NCBI RefSeq assembly: GCF_022557175.1
Contig: NZ_CP092915.1
Coordinates: 3,162,001 to 3,226,000 of the forward strand
DNA: 64,000 nt
Direction of reading: 5' to 3'
Source of the DNA: Mycolicibacterium sp. YH-1
GTDB taxonomy: Bacteria; Actinomycetota; Actinomycetes; Mycobacteriales; Mycobacteriaceae
In this document: piece after piece, positions 1 to 14,310 of the stretch
How the letters are laid out: the number at the start of each line of letters is the position of its first letter
How positions within the stretch are numbered: position 1 is the stretch's first letter
Notes under the pieces: generated by a model
Databases searched by the model: none
The model's input: the letters and a program-made list of their open reading frames with translations, nothing else
What the model was told of the DNA's origin: nothing
Made by a program: the position numbers and the translations under genes

Positions 1-450
1 GGTCGGTTCGTCGAGCACCAGGACGTCGTGGCCCGCAAGTAGTACTGCGGCCAGAGCCACGCGGCGTCGCTCGCCACCGCTGAGGTTTTTCACCTCACGG
101 TCGAGCGCCACCTCGGCCAGCAGGTTCTCCACCACCGACCTGGTCTCCGCCTCGGCCGCCCAGATGTGGTCGGGCCGGCCGTCGACGATCAGGTCGCGCA
201 CCGTGGCCTCGGGCTTGAAGTCATCGGACTGGTGCAGGTAGCCGACGGACAATCCCGACGTGTGAGTCACCCGGCCCGAGTCAGGCGGTCGAGTCGCCGT
301 CAGGATCTGTAGCAGCGTGGTCTTGCCGTCGCCGTTTCGCCCGACGACACCGATCACCTCGCCCTCGTCGACACCGAGGCTTATGCCGTCGAGCAGGGTG
401 CGCGTCCCGTAACCGACGGTCGCGCGTTCAACGTTGATCAGGTTGGCCAT
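1..450 (-). CDS. ABC-F family ATP-binding protein (partial, N-terminal 150 residues)
   Basis: The reverse strand reads from an ATG at 450 into the window edge, so only the N-terminal part of the first ATPase domain is present. A Walker A loop (GRNGDGKTT), a short signature (LSGGERRR) and a Walker B ending in LDEPT are visible. No membrane segment is present in the part seen. The LSGGE signature followed closely by Walker B, in a soluble protein, fits ABC-F proteins, which act on ribosomes (translation factors or antibiotic-protection factors) rather than in transport. Which subfamily it belongs to cannot be told without the linker and the second domain. It is divergent from the next gene, with 124 bp between the two starts. 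Confidence 0.85.
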   Translation of the reverse strand, partial: MANLINVERATVGYGTRTLLDGISLGVDEGEVIGVVGRNGDGKTTLLQILTATRPPDSGRVTHTSGLSVGYLHQSDDFKPEATVRDLIVDGRPDHIWAAEAETRSVVENLLAEVALDREVKNLSGGERRRVALAAVLLAGHDVLVLDEPT

Positions 451-574
451 TAGGAGCCGATCATATGTGGCTCGGCACGCGCGGCCATCGGCGCGATCCC
501 CGCGGGCCAGAAGTTCGCTGTGCCATGATGACGTCGGCAAACTGCGGGTCGGGGAGCGCGAGAGGGGTGCACAG

Positions 575-3550
575 GTGGTCGACCTTTCGGCATTCACCAG
601 GCCGGTCGGGCGGTTGATGGCAACCGCGCAGAACGGGCTGGAGGTGCTCCGCTACGGCGGCCTGGAGACGGGCGCGGTCCCGTCGCCCTTCCAGATCATC
701 GAGAGCGTCCCCATGTACCGGCTTCGGCGGTACTTCCCGCCCGATTCCCGCCCGGGTGCCAAGCCGGCAGGCCCGCCGGTGCTCATGGTGCACCCGATGA
801 TGATGTCGGCCGACATGTGGGACGTGACGCGTGATGAGGGTGCCGTCGGCATCCTGCACGCCGCCGGCGTCGACCCGTGGGTCATCGACTTCGGCTCGCC
901 CGATCAGGTCGAGGGCGGCATGCAGCGCAACCTCGCCGACCACGTCGTCGCGCTGAGCGAGGCCATCGACACCGTCCGCACTGTCACCGACCGCGACGTC
1001 CACCTCGCCGGGTACTCGCAGGGCGGGATGTTCGCCTACCAGACGGCCGCGTATCGGCGGTCGAAGGACCTGGCCAGCATCGTCGCGTTCGGCTCGCCGG
1101 TCGACACCCTGGCGGCGTTGCCCCTCAACCTGCCCGCCAGCCTCGCCGCGGGCGCGGCGGACTTCATGGCCGACCACGTCTTCAGTCGCATCGACATCCC
1201 AGGCTGGCTGGCCCGCACGGGATTCCAGATGCTCGACCCGATCAAGACCGCGCAGGCGCGCATCGACTTCGTGCGCCAACTGCACGACCGCGAGGCGCTG
1301 CTCTCCCGTGAGCAACAGCGCCGGTTCCTGTCCAACGACGGCTGGATCGCCTGGTCCGGTCCCGCGATCGCGGAGCTGCTCAAGCAGTTCATCGCGCACA
1401 ACCGGATGATGAGCGGCGGCTTCTCGATCCGTGGTGATCTGGTCACGCTGTCCGACATCGACTGCCCGGTGCTCGCGGTGGTCGGTGAGGTCGATGACAT
1501 CGGTCAGCCGGCGTCGGTGCGCGGTATCAAGCGCGCCGCCCCGCAGGCCGACGTCTACGAATACCTGATCCGCGCAGGACATTTCGGTCTGGTGGTCGGC
1601 GGCAAGGCCGCCACCCAGACCTGGCCGACGGTGGCGTCCTGGGTGAAGTGGATATCGGGCGAGGGCGATATGCCCGATCAGGTCGTGCCGATGTCGCTGC
1701 AGCCGGCCGAGACAAACGAGAGTGGTGTGCAGCTGACGTCGCGCGTCGCGCACGTGGGTGCGGCCGCCACCGAGATGACGTTCAGTCTGGCCCGCACCGC
1801 GGCCGACGCATTTGTCGCGGCCAACAAGTCGGCACGCGCACTCGTCGTCGAGACGGCCAGGACGCTGCCGCGACTGGCCCGGCTCGGTCAGATCAACGAC
1901 CACACCCGGATCTCGCTCGGCCGCATCATGAACGAGCAGAGCAGCGCCACACCGAACGGTGAGTTCCTGCTGTTCGACGGCCGCGTGCACACCTACGAGG
2001 CCGTCGACCGTCGCATCAACAACGTCGTGCGCGGTCTCATCGACGTCGGTGTGCGCCAGGGGGCGCACGTCGGGGTCCTGATGGAGACCCGGCCCAGTGC
2101 GCTGGTCGCGATCGCCGCGCTGTCGCGGCTGGGTGCCGTGGCCGTGCTCATGCCGCCCGACGCCGACCTGGAGGAGGCGGCGCGTCTCGGCGGGATATCC
2201 GATGTGATCGCGGATCCGGGCAATCTGGACGCCGCGAGGAAGCTGCCGATCCGCGTGCTGGTCCTCGGCGGCGGTGAGAACCGCGATCTGGATCTGCCCG
2301 AGGACGCCGACGTCGTCGACATGGAGAAGATCGACCCCGACGTCGTCGAACTGCCGGGCTGGTACCGGCCCGACCCCGGTTACGCCAGGGACCTGGCCTA
2401 CGTCGCGTTCGCGCACGTTGGCGGCGAACTCGTGGCGCGTCAGATCACCAACTTCCGCTGGGCACTGTCGGCGATCGGCACCGCGTCCGCGGCCAACCTG
2501 GGCCGTAGCGACACGGTGTACTGCCTGACTCCGCTGCACCACCAATCGGGCCTGCTGGTCAGCCTGGGCGGCGCGGTGGTCGGCGGCACTCGCATCGCCC
2601 TGTCGCGCGGCCTGCGTCCGGACCGCTTCGTGCACGAACTGCGCCAGTACGGCGTCACCGTGGTGTCCTACACGTGGGCGATGCTGCGCGAGGTGGTGGA
2701 CGACCCGTCGTTCTCGGTCAACGGCACGCACCCGGTTCGCCTGTTCATCGGATCGGGCATGCCGACGGGGCTGTGGCGGCGCATCGAGCAGGAGTTCGAA
2801 CCCGCCCACGTCGTGGAGTTCTTCGCGACGACGGACGGTCAGGCCGTGCTGGCGAACGTGTCGGGCGCCAAGATCGGCAGCGAGGGCAGACCGCTGCCCG
2901 GTGCCGGGCGGGTGGAGCTCGCCGCCTACGACGTCGACGACGACCTCATCCTCGAGGACGAGCGCGGTTTCGTGCGGCTGGCGCAGCCCAATGAGGTGGG
3001 CGTGCTCCTCGCGCATCCTCGCGGGCCCGTCGACCCGACGGCCGCGATCAAGCGCGGGGTCTTCGCGCCCGCCGACACCTGGGTGTCCACCGAGTACCTG
3101 TTCCGCCGTGATGACGACGGCGACTTCTGGCTTGTCGACAACCGTGCCACCGTCATCCACACCGACCGGGGGCCGGTGTACAGCGCCACCGTGAACGACA
3201 CGGTGAGCAGGGTGGGCGCGGTCGATCTCTCGGTGACCTACAAGGTCACGGCCGGGGGACGGACGCTGGCCGTGACGGCGCTGACGCTGGCTCCGGGCGG
3301 CAGCGTTCCGAGCGCCGACCTGAACGAGGCGCTGGCCAGTCTTCCCGTCGGCGTGCACCCCGATCTGGTGCACGTTGTGCCCGATATGAAGCTCAGCGCC
3401 TCCTACCGGCCGCTGCTCGCGCCACTGCGGGCGATGGGTGTGCCGAAGCCCGCGCGTAACGCCTGGTACCTCGACTACGAAACAGGTGTGTACAAGCGGC
3501 TCACGACTGCCGTGCGTGCCGAACTGATGGGTGATGGCTCGGCCGACTGA
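575..3550 (+). CDS. Bifunctional alpha/beta-hydrolase (lipase)/acyl-CoA synthetase-like protein, Rv1683 family
   Basis: The product is 991 residues, close to the 999 of M. tuberculosis Rv1683. The N-terminal half is an alpha/beta hydrolase with the nucleophile elbow GYSQG (Ser148). The C-terminal half resembles AMP-binding acyl-CoA synthetases (TVYCLTPLHH region). The BCG member of this family has been described as a combined triacylglycerol lipase and long-chain acyl-CoA synthetase, so a role in lipid storage and turnover is likely. The usual adenylate-forming P-loop (SGTTGxPK type) is not seen; its place holds a degenerate VGGELVARQ, so adenylation chemistry may be altered. The GTG at 575 is chosen because AGAGGGG lies 7 nt upstream and the resulting length fits the family; the frame is open further upstream. 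Confidence 0.88.
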   Translation: MVDLSAFTRPVGRLMATAQNGLEVLRYGGLETGAVPSPFQIIESVPMYRLRRYFPPDSRPGAKPAGPPVLMVHPMMMSADMWDVTRDEGAVGILHAAGVDPWVIDFGSPDQVEGGMQRNLADHVVALSEAIDTVRTVTDRDVHLAGYSQGGMFAYQTAAYRRSKDLASIVAFGSPVDTLAALPLNLPASLAAGAADFMADHVFSRIDIPGWLARTGFQMLDPIKTAQARIDFVRQLHDREALLSREQQRRFLSNDGWIAWSGPAIAELLKQFIAHNRMMSGGFSIRGDLVTLSDIDCPVLAVVGEVDDIGQPASVRGIKRAAPQADVYEYLIRAGHFGLVVGGKAATQTWPTVASWVKWISGEGDMPDQVVPMSLQPAETNESGVQLTSRVAHVGAAATEMTFSLARTAADAFVAANKSARALVVETARTLPRLARLGQINDHTRISLGRIMNEQSSATPNGEFLLFDGRVHTYEAVDRRINNVVRGLIDVGVRQGAHVGVLMETRPSALVAIAALSRLGAVAVLMPPDADLEEAARLGGISDVIADPGNLDAARKLPIRVLVLGGGENRDLDLPEDADVVDMEKIDPDVVELPGWYRPDPGYARDLAYVAFAHVGGELVARQITNFRWALSAIGTASAANLGRSDTVYCLTPLHHQSGLLVSLGGAVVGGTRIALSRGLRPDRFVHELRQYGVTVVSYTWAMLREVVDDPSFSVNGTHPVRLFIGSGMPTGLWRRIEQEFEPAHVVEFFATTDGQAVLANVSGAKIGSEGRPLPGAGRVELAAYDVDDDLILEDERGFVRLAQPNEVGVLLAHPRGPVDPTAAIKRGVFAPADTWVSTEYLFRRDDDGDFWLVDNRATVIHTDRGPVYSATVNDTVSRVGAVDLSVTYKVTAGGRTLAVTALTLAPGGSVPSADLNEALASLPVGVHPDLVHVVPDMKLSASYRPLLAPLRAMGVPKPARNAWYLDYETGVYKRLTTAVRAELMGDGSAD

Positions 3551-3638
3551 GGTCGTGCGTCACTCATGTCCCACTGTTAGGCTCCGGCAGACGGCAGATC
3601 GCCGCACGGGTCGGGCCCCGCTCCGCATGGAGGAATTC

Positions 3639-4157
3639 ATGACATCGCAGACCAGCAGGCCGAGCGTGTGGCGGCGTGCCGCTGTCGGCGCGGTTGCAAG
3701 CGGTGCCCTGGTCGCCGGACTGCTCGCGGGTGCGCCCGTCGCGTTCTCGGACCCCGAGGCTCCTGCGGATCCAGCCAGCCCGATCACTCCGGGCCCAGCG
3801 GATCGGGGAAGCCCCATCACTCCCGGCGGATCGGCCGCTGCGGCTGCGGCGCAGCAGGGGGTCAGCGCCGATCAGATGCTGCTCGACATCGCCGCGCAGT
3901 ACGACACGGGCGCCGGTGGCGGCAAGGTGTCCCAGCTGATCCACAGCATCCTCAAGCTTCGGGCGCAGGGCTTCGCCCCGTCCAACGGAAACATCGATGC
4001 GATTCGCGCGGCATTGGACAAGCGCCCGAACCAGGTGCCCCTGCGTGAAGCCCTCGAACAGACCCTCTCCTTCCAGCGCCGCAATCAGCAGCGTGGCATG
4101 GCGGCGGGCAATCAGGGCACACCGTCGATCAACATCAACCAGTCGCCGTTCGGCTGA
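3639..4157 (+). CDS. Small exported hypothetical protein
   Basis: This 172-residue protein starts at an ATG preceded by TGGAGGA at 3628-3634. Its N-terminus is a typical signal peptide: basic residues (RRAAVG), a hydrophobic stretch (ALVAGLLAGAPVAF), then a likely cleavage site near SDPEAPADP. A Pro/Ala/Gly-rich linker with two SPITPG repeats follows, then a helical domain of about 90 residues ending in Asn/Gln-rich sequence. No lipobox cysteine is present, so it is probably secreted rather than a lipoprotein. I do not recognise the family. It lies between the lipase/synthetase gene and the Trm112-like gene and may be co-transcribed with them. Confidence 0.75.
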   Translation: MTSQTSRPSVWRRAAVGAVASGALVAGLLAGAPVAFSDPEAPADPASPITPGPADRGSPITPGGSAAAAAAQQGVSADQMLLDIAAQYDTGAGGGKVSQLIHSILKLRAQGFAPSNGNIDAIRAALDKRPNQVPLREALEQTLSFQRRNQQRGMAAGNQGTPSININQSPFG

Positions 4158-4168
4158 TTCGGAATCCC

Positions 4169-4372
4169 GTGCTCGACTCCCGTTTGCGCGACATCCTGGT
4201 CTGCCCCGAGGACCGTGGTCCTCTGCTGCTCATCGGCGAGGAGCTGCTGTACAACCCGCGGCTGCGCCGTGCGTATCGGATCGAGGGCAACGTCCCGGTT
4301 CTGCTGGTCGACGAGGCCGTCACGATCACCGATGACGCCGAACACCAGCGACTTCTCGACCGCGCCGACTAG
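4169..4372 (+). CDS. Trm112/UPF0434-family small protein (Rv1684-like)
   Basis: A 67-residue protein starting at GTG 4169, 11 nt after the preceding stop. The pattern DILVCPEDRGPL near the N-terminus and YRIEGNVPVLLVDEA near the C-terminus is typical of the Trm112/YcaR zinc-ribbon-like family. Only one cysteine (in CPED) is retained, so the zinc site of classical members is incomplete. Eukaryotic and archaeal Trm112 activates methyltransferases; the bacterial role is less clear. Position and length agree with Rv1684. Its stop overlaps the stop of the convergent TetR gene by 4 nt. Confidence 0.85.
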   Translation: MLDSRLRDILVCPEDRGPLLLIGEELLYNPRLRRAYRIEGNVPVLLVDEAVTITDDAEHQRLLDRAD

Positions 4373-4968
4373 CCGAGACCCGGCAGGTCGCCGGTGAGAT
4401 AGTGCTGCAGATTGGGCGCGATGGTCTCGGCGACCTGTTGCACCGGCAGTGACTTGAATGGCTCCAGCTCCAGGATGTAGCGGGCCATCACGACACCCAC
4501 GAGTTGGGATGCGACGAACTGCACGCGAATCCGACCCGAACCGGGTGGGCTGTCGACACGTCGTCCCACCTCCACGGAGATGACCTCCTGAAGGAACGAC
4601 CGGACCAGGCTGACGTCGTTGCCGGCCAGAAGCGAGCGCAGTGTCGCGATGAAACCCGACCCCAGCTCGGAGTCCCACAGCGGCAGCAGCAGTGACGGCA
4701 ACTTGAGACCGAGTTCGTCGACCGGAGTCTCGCGCATCGGTCCGATGACCTGCATTGGGTCGATCGGAATGTGGATGGCGGCGGCGAACAGTTGCTGCTT
4801 GGTCCCGAAGTAGTGGTGCACCAGCGCGGCGTCGACTCCCGCCGACGACGCGATCGATCTGATCGAGGTCTTGTCGATTCCGTTGCGGGCGAACAACTCC
4901 CGGGCACTGGACAGGATCCGGTCGCGGGTGTCGGACTGCCCGGGCGGTCGTCCGGGGCGTTTGGTCAC
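4369..4968 (-). CDS. TetR-family transcriptional regulator (Rv1685c-like)
   Basis: A 199-residue regulator translated from GTG 4968, which overlaps the stop of the upstream ABC permease gene by 4 nt. An N-terminal helix-turn-helix is clear: RDRILSSARELFARNG then TSIRSIASSAGVDAALVHHYFG, with the YFG motif typical of TetR proteins. The C-terminal ligand domain is of usual length. It is the last gene of a three-gene minus-strand operon with the permease and ATPase of an exporter, so it most likely represses that operon in response to an exported compound. Possible operators are the palindromes at 6464-6494. Confidence 0.88.
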   Translation of the reverse strand: MTKRPGRPPGQSDTRDRILSSARELFARNGIDKTSIRSIASSAGVDAALVHHYFGTKQQLFAAAIHIPIDPMQVIGPMRETPVDELGLKLPSLLLPLWDSELGSGFIATLRSLLAGNDVSLVRSFLQEVISVEVGRRVDSPPGSGRIRVQFVASQLVGVVMARYILELEPFKSLPVQQVAETIAPNLQHYLTGDLPGLG

Positions 4969-5720
4969 GGGGTCCTTCGGCGAAGCGTCGCCGCGGCGAG
5001 ACACAGCGCCACGACCGCGAAGCCGATCACGATGGCGATGTCGCGGGCCGCGGTGGCGGTCAGATCGGGATGCGCCCCCACCTGCTGGAGCGCCTCCAGT
5101 GCGTAACTGGCCGGCAGCACATTGCTGATCCACTGCAGCCAGTCGGGCAGCAGTGCGCGCGGCACGATGATGCCGCACAGCAGAAGCTGGGGCACCACCA
5201 CCACCGGCATGAACTGGACGGCCTGGAACTCGGTGCGGGCGAACGCGCTGCACAACAGGCCCAGCCCGACCCCGAGTATCGCGTTGATGATGGCGATGAC
5301 GAACACCAGCACGGGGCTGCCCGCGGTGGTCAGGCCGAGCAACCAGAACGCGATCAGGCAGGCCAGCGCCGCCTGCGCGGCCGCCGCGATCGAGAACGCC
5401 GTGCCGTAGCCGGCCAGGAGATCGAGCCGGCGCAGGGGAGTGGTGAGGATCCGTTCCAGCGTCCCGGACACCCGTTCACGCTGCATGGTGATCGACGTGA
5501 TGAGGAACATCACGACGAGCGGGAAGACGCCCAGCATGATCAGGCAGGCGTTGTTGAACGGCGTCGGCATGCCCGGCGGATGTGGCGCGTTCTGAAACAT
5601 GAAGTACATCAACGTGATGACCACACTTGGCACCACCAGGATCATCGCGACACTGCGGTGATCGCCCGCGAGCTGGCGCAGAATACGGCCGGTCGTGGCG
5701 AGGTAGGCGGTCGCGCTCAA
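4965..5720 (-). CDS. ABC-2 type transporter permease (Rv1686c-like)
   Basis: A 251-residue integral membrane protein with about six hydrophobic segments and the ABC-2 family pattern: a cytoplasmic loop QRERVSGTLERILTTPLRR after the second segment and a conserved LLCGIIVPRALLPDWLQW stretch near the C-terminus. It probably forms the membrane pore of a drug- or lipid-type exporter with the ATPase encoded just upstream. The TTG at 5720 is chosen because it overlaps the ATPase stop by two bases; the open frame continues upstream inside the ATPase gene but has no family-like sequence there. It overlaps the regulator start by 4 nt, indicating translational coupling. Confidence 0.87.
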   Translation of the reverse strand: MSATAYLATTGRILRQLAGDHRSVAMILVVPSVVITLMYFMFQNAPHPPGMPTPFNNACLIMLGVFPLVVMFLITSITMQRERVSGTLERILTTPLRRLDLLAGYGTAFSIAAAAQAALACLIAFWLLGLTTAGSPVLVFVIAIINAILGVGLGLLCSAFARTEFQAVQFMPVVVVPQLLLCGIIVPRALLPDWLQWISNVLPASYALEALQQVGAHPDLTATAARDIAIVIGFAVVALCLAAATLRRRTP

Positions 5721-6487
5721 CCTGCCTCGGCGCTCATGGGCTCGGTGCTGTGCCGGATGACCGACAGGAACGCTTCCTCGAGTGACGTGCATTCCGTCTC
5801 CTCCCGCAGTCTCGATGGTGTGGTGTGGGCGAGCAGGCGACCATCCCGCATGAGCAGCAGGTCGTGGCAGTGATCGGCCTCGTCCATGACGTGGCTGGAC
5901 ACCAGCAGCGTCTGGCCCTGCTCGGCCAACAGCTGGAACTGCTCCCACAGTTCGACCCGCAATACTGGGTCCAGTCCGACGGTGGGCTCGTCGAGTACGA
6001 GCAGCTCCGGCTGGGCGACCAGTGCGCAGGCCAGTGACGCCCGGGTGCGTTGTCCGCCGGAGAGGTTGCCGCACAGGGCAGTTCGGTGATCGGTGAGTCC
6101 GACGGTCTCAATCGCGCCGTCGGCGTCGTCCTTGGTCCTCCCGTACAGGGCGGCGAAGTAGCGCACGTTGTCCAGGACCCGCAGGTCGTCGTAGACGGTC
6201 GGGTCCTGGGTGACGTAGCCGACGCGACTGCGGAGTTCGGCCGAACCGGCGGGTAGGCCCAGCACGGTCACGGTGCCCGACTCGACGATCTGGGTACCGA
6301 CGATGCTGCGGAGCAGCGTGGTCTTGCCGCACCCGGAGGGGCCGAGGATGCCGGTGATGGTTCCGCGGGCGATCCGCACCGAGAGGTCGTCGATGGCGGT
6401 CCGCCTGCCGCGCACGACTCGCAGGTGTTCGACCTCGATGGCGGGCCCCGCCGAGGGAGTTAATTCATCTGACGATGAAGTCATCAT
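5717..6487 (-). CDS. ABC transporter ATP-binding protein (Rv1687c-like)
   Basis: About 256 residues, a single ABC ATPase domain: Walker A GPSGCGKTT, Q-loop in VTQDPTVY, signature NLSGGQRTR, Walker B ELLVLDEPT, D-loop GLDP and switch histidine in SSHVMDEADH. It should dimerise and power the ABC-2 permease encoded next. Two adjacent ATGs (6487 and 6484) can serve as start; GGGAGG lies 12 nt before the first. The N-terminal codons overlap two palindromes that may be operators for the TetR protein of this operon. Confidence 0.88.
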   Translation of the reverse strand: MMTSSSDELTPSAGPAIEVEHLRVVRGRRTAIDDLSVRIARGTITGILGPSGCGKTTLLRSIVGTQIVESGTVTVLGLPAGSAELRSRVGYVTQDPTVYDDLRVLDNVRYFAALYGRTKDDADGAIETVGLTDHRTALCGNLSGGQRTRASLACALVAQPELLVLDEPTVGLDPVLRVELWEQFQLLAEQGQTLLVSSHVMDEADHCHDLLLMRDGRLLAHTTPSRLREETECTSLEEAFLSVIRHSTEPMSAEAG

Positions 6488-6494
6488 GTGATGA
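6464..6494. promoter_or_regulatory. Tandem palindromes at the start of the ABC exporter operon, probable TetR operators
   Basis: Two inverted repeats lie side by side: TTCATCtgacGATGAA at 6464-6479 and TCATCAtgTGATGA at 6481-6494. They share the half-site TCATC/GATGA. They cover the first codons and start of the ATPase gene, so a bound repressor would block transcription or initiation. Assignment to the TetR protein at 4369-4968 is inferred from operon membership. Confidence 0.5.
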
Positions 6495-6545
6495 AATATC
6501 CTCCCGCGCCGCGGGGATGTCAACGGTGCGGGCAGAATTGCTGCC

Positions 6546-7157
6546 GTGAGTTCAAATGCGCTGGTCACCGACCCGCTCACCGCCGCTCGGCGTCTACTCG
6601 GGGCACGATTGACTGGCCGTGGGGTGTCGGCGGTGATCCTCGAGGTCGAGGCCTATGGCGGACCCCCGGACGGCCCCTGGCCCGATTCCGCGGCGCACTC
6701 CTATCGAGGCTCCCGACCTCGGAGCGCGGTCATGTTCGGGCCCGCGGGCAGGCTCTACGCGTACCGCAGCCATGGAATCCACGTCTGTGCGAACGTGGTG
6801 TGCGGCGCCGACGGGGTGGCGGCCGCCGTGCTGCTGCGCGCCGCCGAGGTGGATGACGGTACGACCGTCGCCGCATCGCGTCGAGGTGCCTCCGTCGTGC
6901 CCGCGGGTCTCGCGCGAGGACCGGGAAATCTGTGCTCTGCGCTCGGAATCACCTTGGCCGACAACGGAATCGATCTCTTCGATGACGCCAGCCCGGTGCG
7001 CTTGACGCTCGGCGACCCGGTGGCGGGTATCGATGGCCCGCGTGTCGGGGTCAGTACGGCCGCCGACCGCCCGTGGCGCTTCTGGGTGAGCGGGCGCGCC
7101 GAGGTCTCCTCCTACCGGCGTAGTCCACGGGCCCCCGCACCGGGGGACAGCGACTGA
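6546..7157 (+). CDS. mpg: 3-methyladenine DNA glycosylase (Rv1688)
   Basis: The 203-residue product has the same length as M. tuberculosis Rv1688. It shows AAG/MPG family motifs: LEVEAYGG near the N-terminus with the catalytic glutamate, the segment [20 protein letters not shown], and [13 protein letters not shown]. The enzyme excises alkylated purines such as 3-methyladenine in base-excision repair. It starts at GTG 6546 without a clear Shine-Dalgarno sequence and is divergent from the ABC exporter operon; the short gap holds the operator-like palindromes. Confidence 0.9.
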   Translation: MSSNALVTDPLTAARRLLGARLTGRGVSAVILEVEAYGGPPDGPWPDSAAHSYRGSRPRSAVMFGPAGRLYAYRSHGIHVCANVVCGADGVAAAVLLRAAEVDDGTTVAASRRGASVVPAGLARGPGNLCSALGITLADNGIDLFDDASPVRLTLGDPVAGIDGPRVGVSTAADRPWRFWVSGRAEVSSYRRSPRAPAPGDSD

Positions 7158-7186
7158 CGCCGCCCGGCATACGGGAAGATCGACCC

Positions 7187-8470
7187 ATGGGTAACGACAT
7201 CCTGGGCGAACTGGAATGGCGCGGTCTGATCGCGCAATCGACCGATCGGGATGCATTGGCGGCTGAGCTGGCCAAAGGGCCCCTGACGCTCTACTCGGGA
7301 TTCGACCCGACCGCGCCAAGCCTGCACGCCGGTCACCTGGTGCCACTGCTCACGTTGCGGCGGTTCCAGGCGGCCGGTCACCGGCCGATCGTGCTCGCCG
7401 GCGGCGCGACCGGCATGATCGGCGATCCTCGGGAGACCGGCGAACGGACGCTGAACACGGCGGACACAGTCGCCGACTGGGCCTCGCGCATCCGTGGCCA
7501 GCTGGAACGCTTCGTCGAGTTCGACGAGTCGCCGACCGGCGCGATCGTGGAGAACAACCTGTCCTGGACCGCGGAGCTCTCCGCGATCGAGTTCCTCCGC
7601 GACGTCGGCAAGTACTTCTCGGTCAACGTGATGCTGGATCGCGAGACTGTGCGCCGCCGTCTCGAGGGCGACGGCATGTCCTACACCGAGTTCAGCTACA
7701 TGCTCCTGCAGTCCAACGACTACGTGGAGCTGCACCAGCGCCACGGCTGCGCGTTGCAGATCGGTGGCTCCGACCAGTGGGGGAACATCGTCGCCGGCGC
7801 TCGACTGGTCCGCCAGAAACACGGCGCAACGGTGCACGCGATGACGACGCCGCTGGTCACGGACTCGGAGGGCAAGAAGTTCGGTAAGTCCACCGGTGGC
7901 GGAAACCTGTGGCTGGACCCCGAGATGACCAGCCCTTATGCCTGGTACCAGTACTTCGTCAACACCGCCGACGCCGACGTGGTGCCGTACCTGCGGTGGT
8001 TCACCTTCCTCACGGCCGAGCAGATCGAGGAGCTCGAACGGGCGACCGCCGAGCGCCCGCATGAACGGGCCGCACAACGGCGCCTCGCCCAGGAACTCAC
8101 GACGTTGGTGCACGGGCAGGCGGCCACCGATGCCGTCGAGCACGCCAGCCAGGCGTTATTTGGCCGCGGTGAACTGGGGGAGTTGGACGAGTCGACCCTT
8201 GCGGCCGCCCTGCGGGAGGCCGGCAACGACCAGGTGGCCGAGCTGAAGCCGGGCGGACCCGATGCGATCACCGATCTTCTGGTGGCCACGGGACTGTCGG
8301 CGAGCAAGGGAGCTGCGCGTCGCACGGTCGCCGAGGGCGGTGTCTCGGTCAACAACGTGCGGATCGAAAGCGATGACTGGGTACCGCAGGCATCGGACTT
8401 CCTGCATGGGCGATGGCTCGTGGTCCGCAGGGGCAAGCGGAATATCGCGGGGGTCCAGAGGGTTACATGA
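7187..8470 (+). CDS. tyrS: Tyrosyl-tRNA synthetase
   Basis: A 427-residue class I aminoacyl-tRNA synthetase. The HIGH-type motif is HAGH in [16 protein letters not shown] and the KMSKS-type loop is KFGKS. The tyrosine-binding region includes the GGSDQWGNI segment. A C-terminal S4-like RNA-binding domain ([18 protein letters not shown]) is present. It charges tRNA-Tyr in the cytoplasm. The gene ends 36 bp before the -35 box of the rRNA promoter, the tyrS-rrn arrangement known from rapidly growing mycobacteria. Confidence 0.96.
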   Translation: MGNDILGELEWRGLIAQSTDRDALAAELAKGPLTLYSGFDPTAPSLHAGHLVPLLTLRRFQAAGHRPIVLAGGATGMIGDPRETGERTLNTADTVADWASRIRGQLERFVEFDESPTGAIVENNLSWTAELSAIEFLRDVGKYFSVNVMLDRETVRRRLEGDGMSYTEFSYMLLQSNDYVELHQRHGCALQIGGSDQWGNIVAGARLVRQKHGATVHAMTTPLVTDSEGKKFGKSTGGGNLWLDPEMTSPYAWYQYFVNTADADVVPYLRWFTFLTAEQIEELERATAERPHERAAQRRLAQELTTLVHGQAATDAVEHASQALFGRGELGELDESTLAAALREAGNDQVAELKPGGPDAITDLLVATGLSASKGAARRTVAEGGVSVNNVRIESDDWVPQASDFLHGRWLVVRRGKRNIAGVQRVT

Positions 8471-8506
8471 GTGAAGTTCGGATGAATATCGCCTCTACCA
8501 GGCGAT

Positions 8507-8535
8507 TTGACTCCCAGTTTCCCCTCGCGTAACTT
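8507..8535 (+). promoter_or_regulatory. rRNA operon promoter
   Basis: A -35 box TTGACT (8507-8512) and a -10 box TAACTT (8530-8535) are separated by exactly 17 bp. They lie just after tyrS and about 300 bp upstream of the 16S gene. This fits the single promoter usually reported for the tyrS-linked rRNA operon of rapid growers. No second promoter of similar quality was seen in the leader. Confidence 0.75.
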
Positions 8536-8834
8536 ATTGCAAGTCAGAGCGACGCGGTGAAAGCCGCAGAGCGCGAGACATTCAAGAGGAAAGCCACTTA
8601 GGTGGGACTACTTCTACGCCCGCACTACAGTATCGCGGCTTTTAGCCGCGGGATTGTTGCGCGGTCAGTGCAGGTCTGTTGTTTGAGAACTCAATAGTGT
8701 GTTTGATGGTTTTTGTTTGTTGTTGTTGCACTCTTTTTTCTCGTTTAGGGGTGTGACATTGTTTTTTGCCAGTTTTTACTGGTGTTAGGTCGGACTTGTT
8801 CTGATTGAATTCACCTGTCTTTGGATGGGTTGTT
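8536..8834 (+). promoter_or_regulatory. rRNA leader with antitermination/processing elements
   Basis: No gene lies here. The leader contains a stable hairpin CGCGGCT-TTT-AGCCGCG at 8634-8650. It also holds the mycobacterial leader motif TTGAGAACTCAATAGTGT at 8680-8697, thought to act in antitermination (nut/boxA-boxB-like). A T-rich stretch before the 16S 5' end probably pairs with the spacer to form the RNase III processing stalk. Confidence 0.6.
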
Positions 8835-13893
<5,059 letters not shown>

Positions 13894-14049
13894 ACACACC
13901 AACAGAAACCAATTGTTGGAGAAAACGTGTAACACCACTAAGCTCGCGCAACCACAAACCACAGTCAAACAATGTTTGACCACACCCCACCACCAAAACA
14001 CACCACCCACACCATGGGCAGCGTGCAAGGGGCTGAAAAGAAAATAGAG

Positions 14050-14163
14050 TTACGGCGGCCACAGCGGCAGGGAAACGCCCGGTACCATTCCGAACCCGGA
14101 AGCTAAGCCTACCAGCGCCGATGATACTACCCTTTCGGGTGGAAAAGTAGGACACCGCCGAAC
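14050..14163 (+). rRNA. rrf: 5S ribosomal RNA
   Basis: It starts TTACGGCGGCCACAGCGG and ends with GTAGGACACCGCCGAAC, whose arms pair to form the 5S terminal stem. The internal CCGAACCCGGAAGCTAAGCC is the conserved 5S loop region. It lies about 155 bp after the 23S gene in the same operon. Confidence 0.95.
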
Positions 14164-14172
14164 ACCCTTTAA

Positions 14173-14208
14173 AGAATCACCCCCCACAATTGCGTGGGGG
14201 GTGATTCT
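14173..14208 (+). terminator. rRNA operon terminator
   Basis: A perfect 15-bp stem (AGAATCACCCCCCAC paired with GTGGGGGGTGATTCT) closes a 6-nt loop AATTGC, ten bases after the 5S gene. The downstream T-run is weak, as is common in mycobacteria. Confidence 0.9.
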
Positions 14209-14310
14209 GTATTCGCGCCATTGTGTAATTCGAATTCAATGCGAATTACTCAATGCTCGCGTATCGCCATATGACCCGTATCCTTTTGCGGGACGGCAGG
14301 AAGGCAGAAC

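Noticed and set aside
461..3373. A 970-residue open frame on the minus strand
   Set aside because: It is the antisense shadow of the Rv1683-like gene; it has no domain and a composition dominated by Arg, Gly and His.
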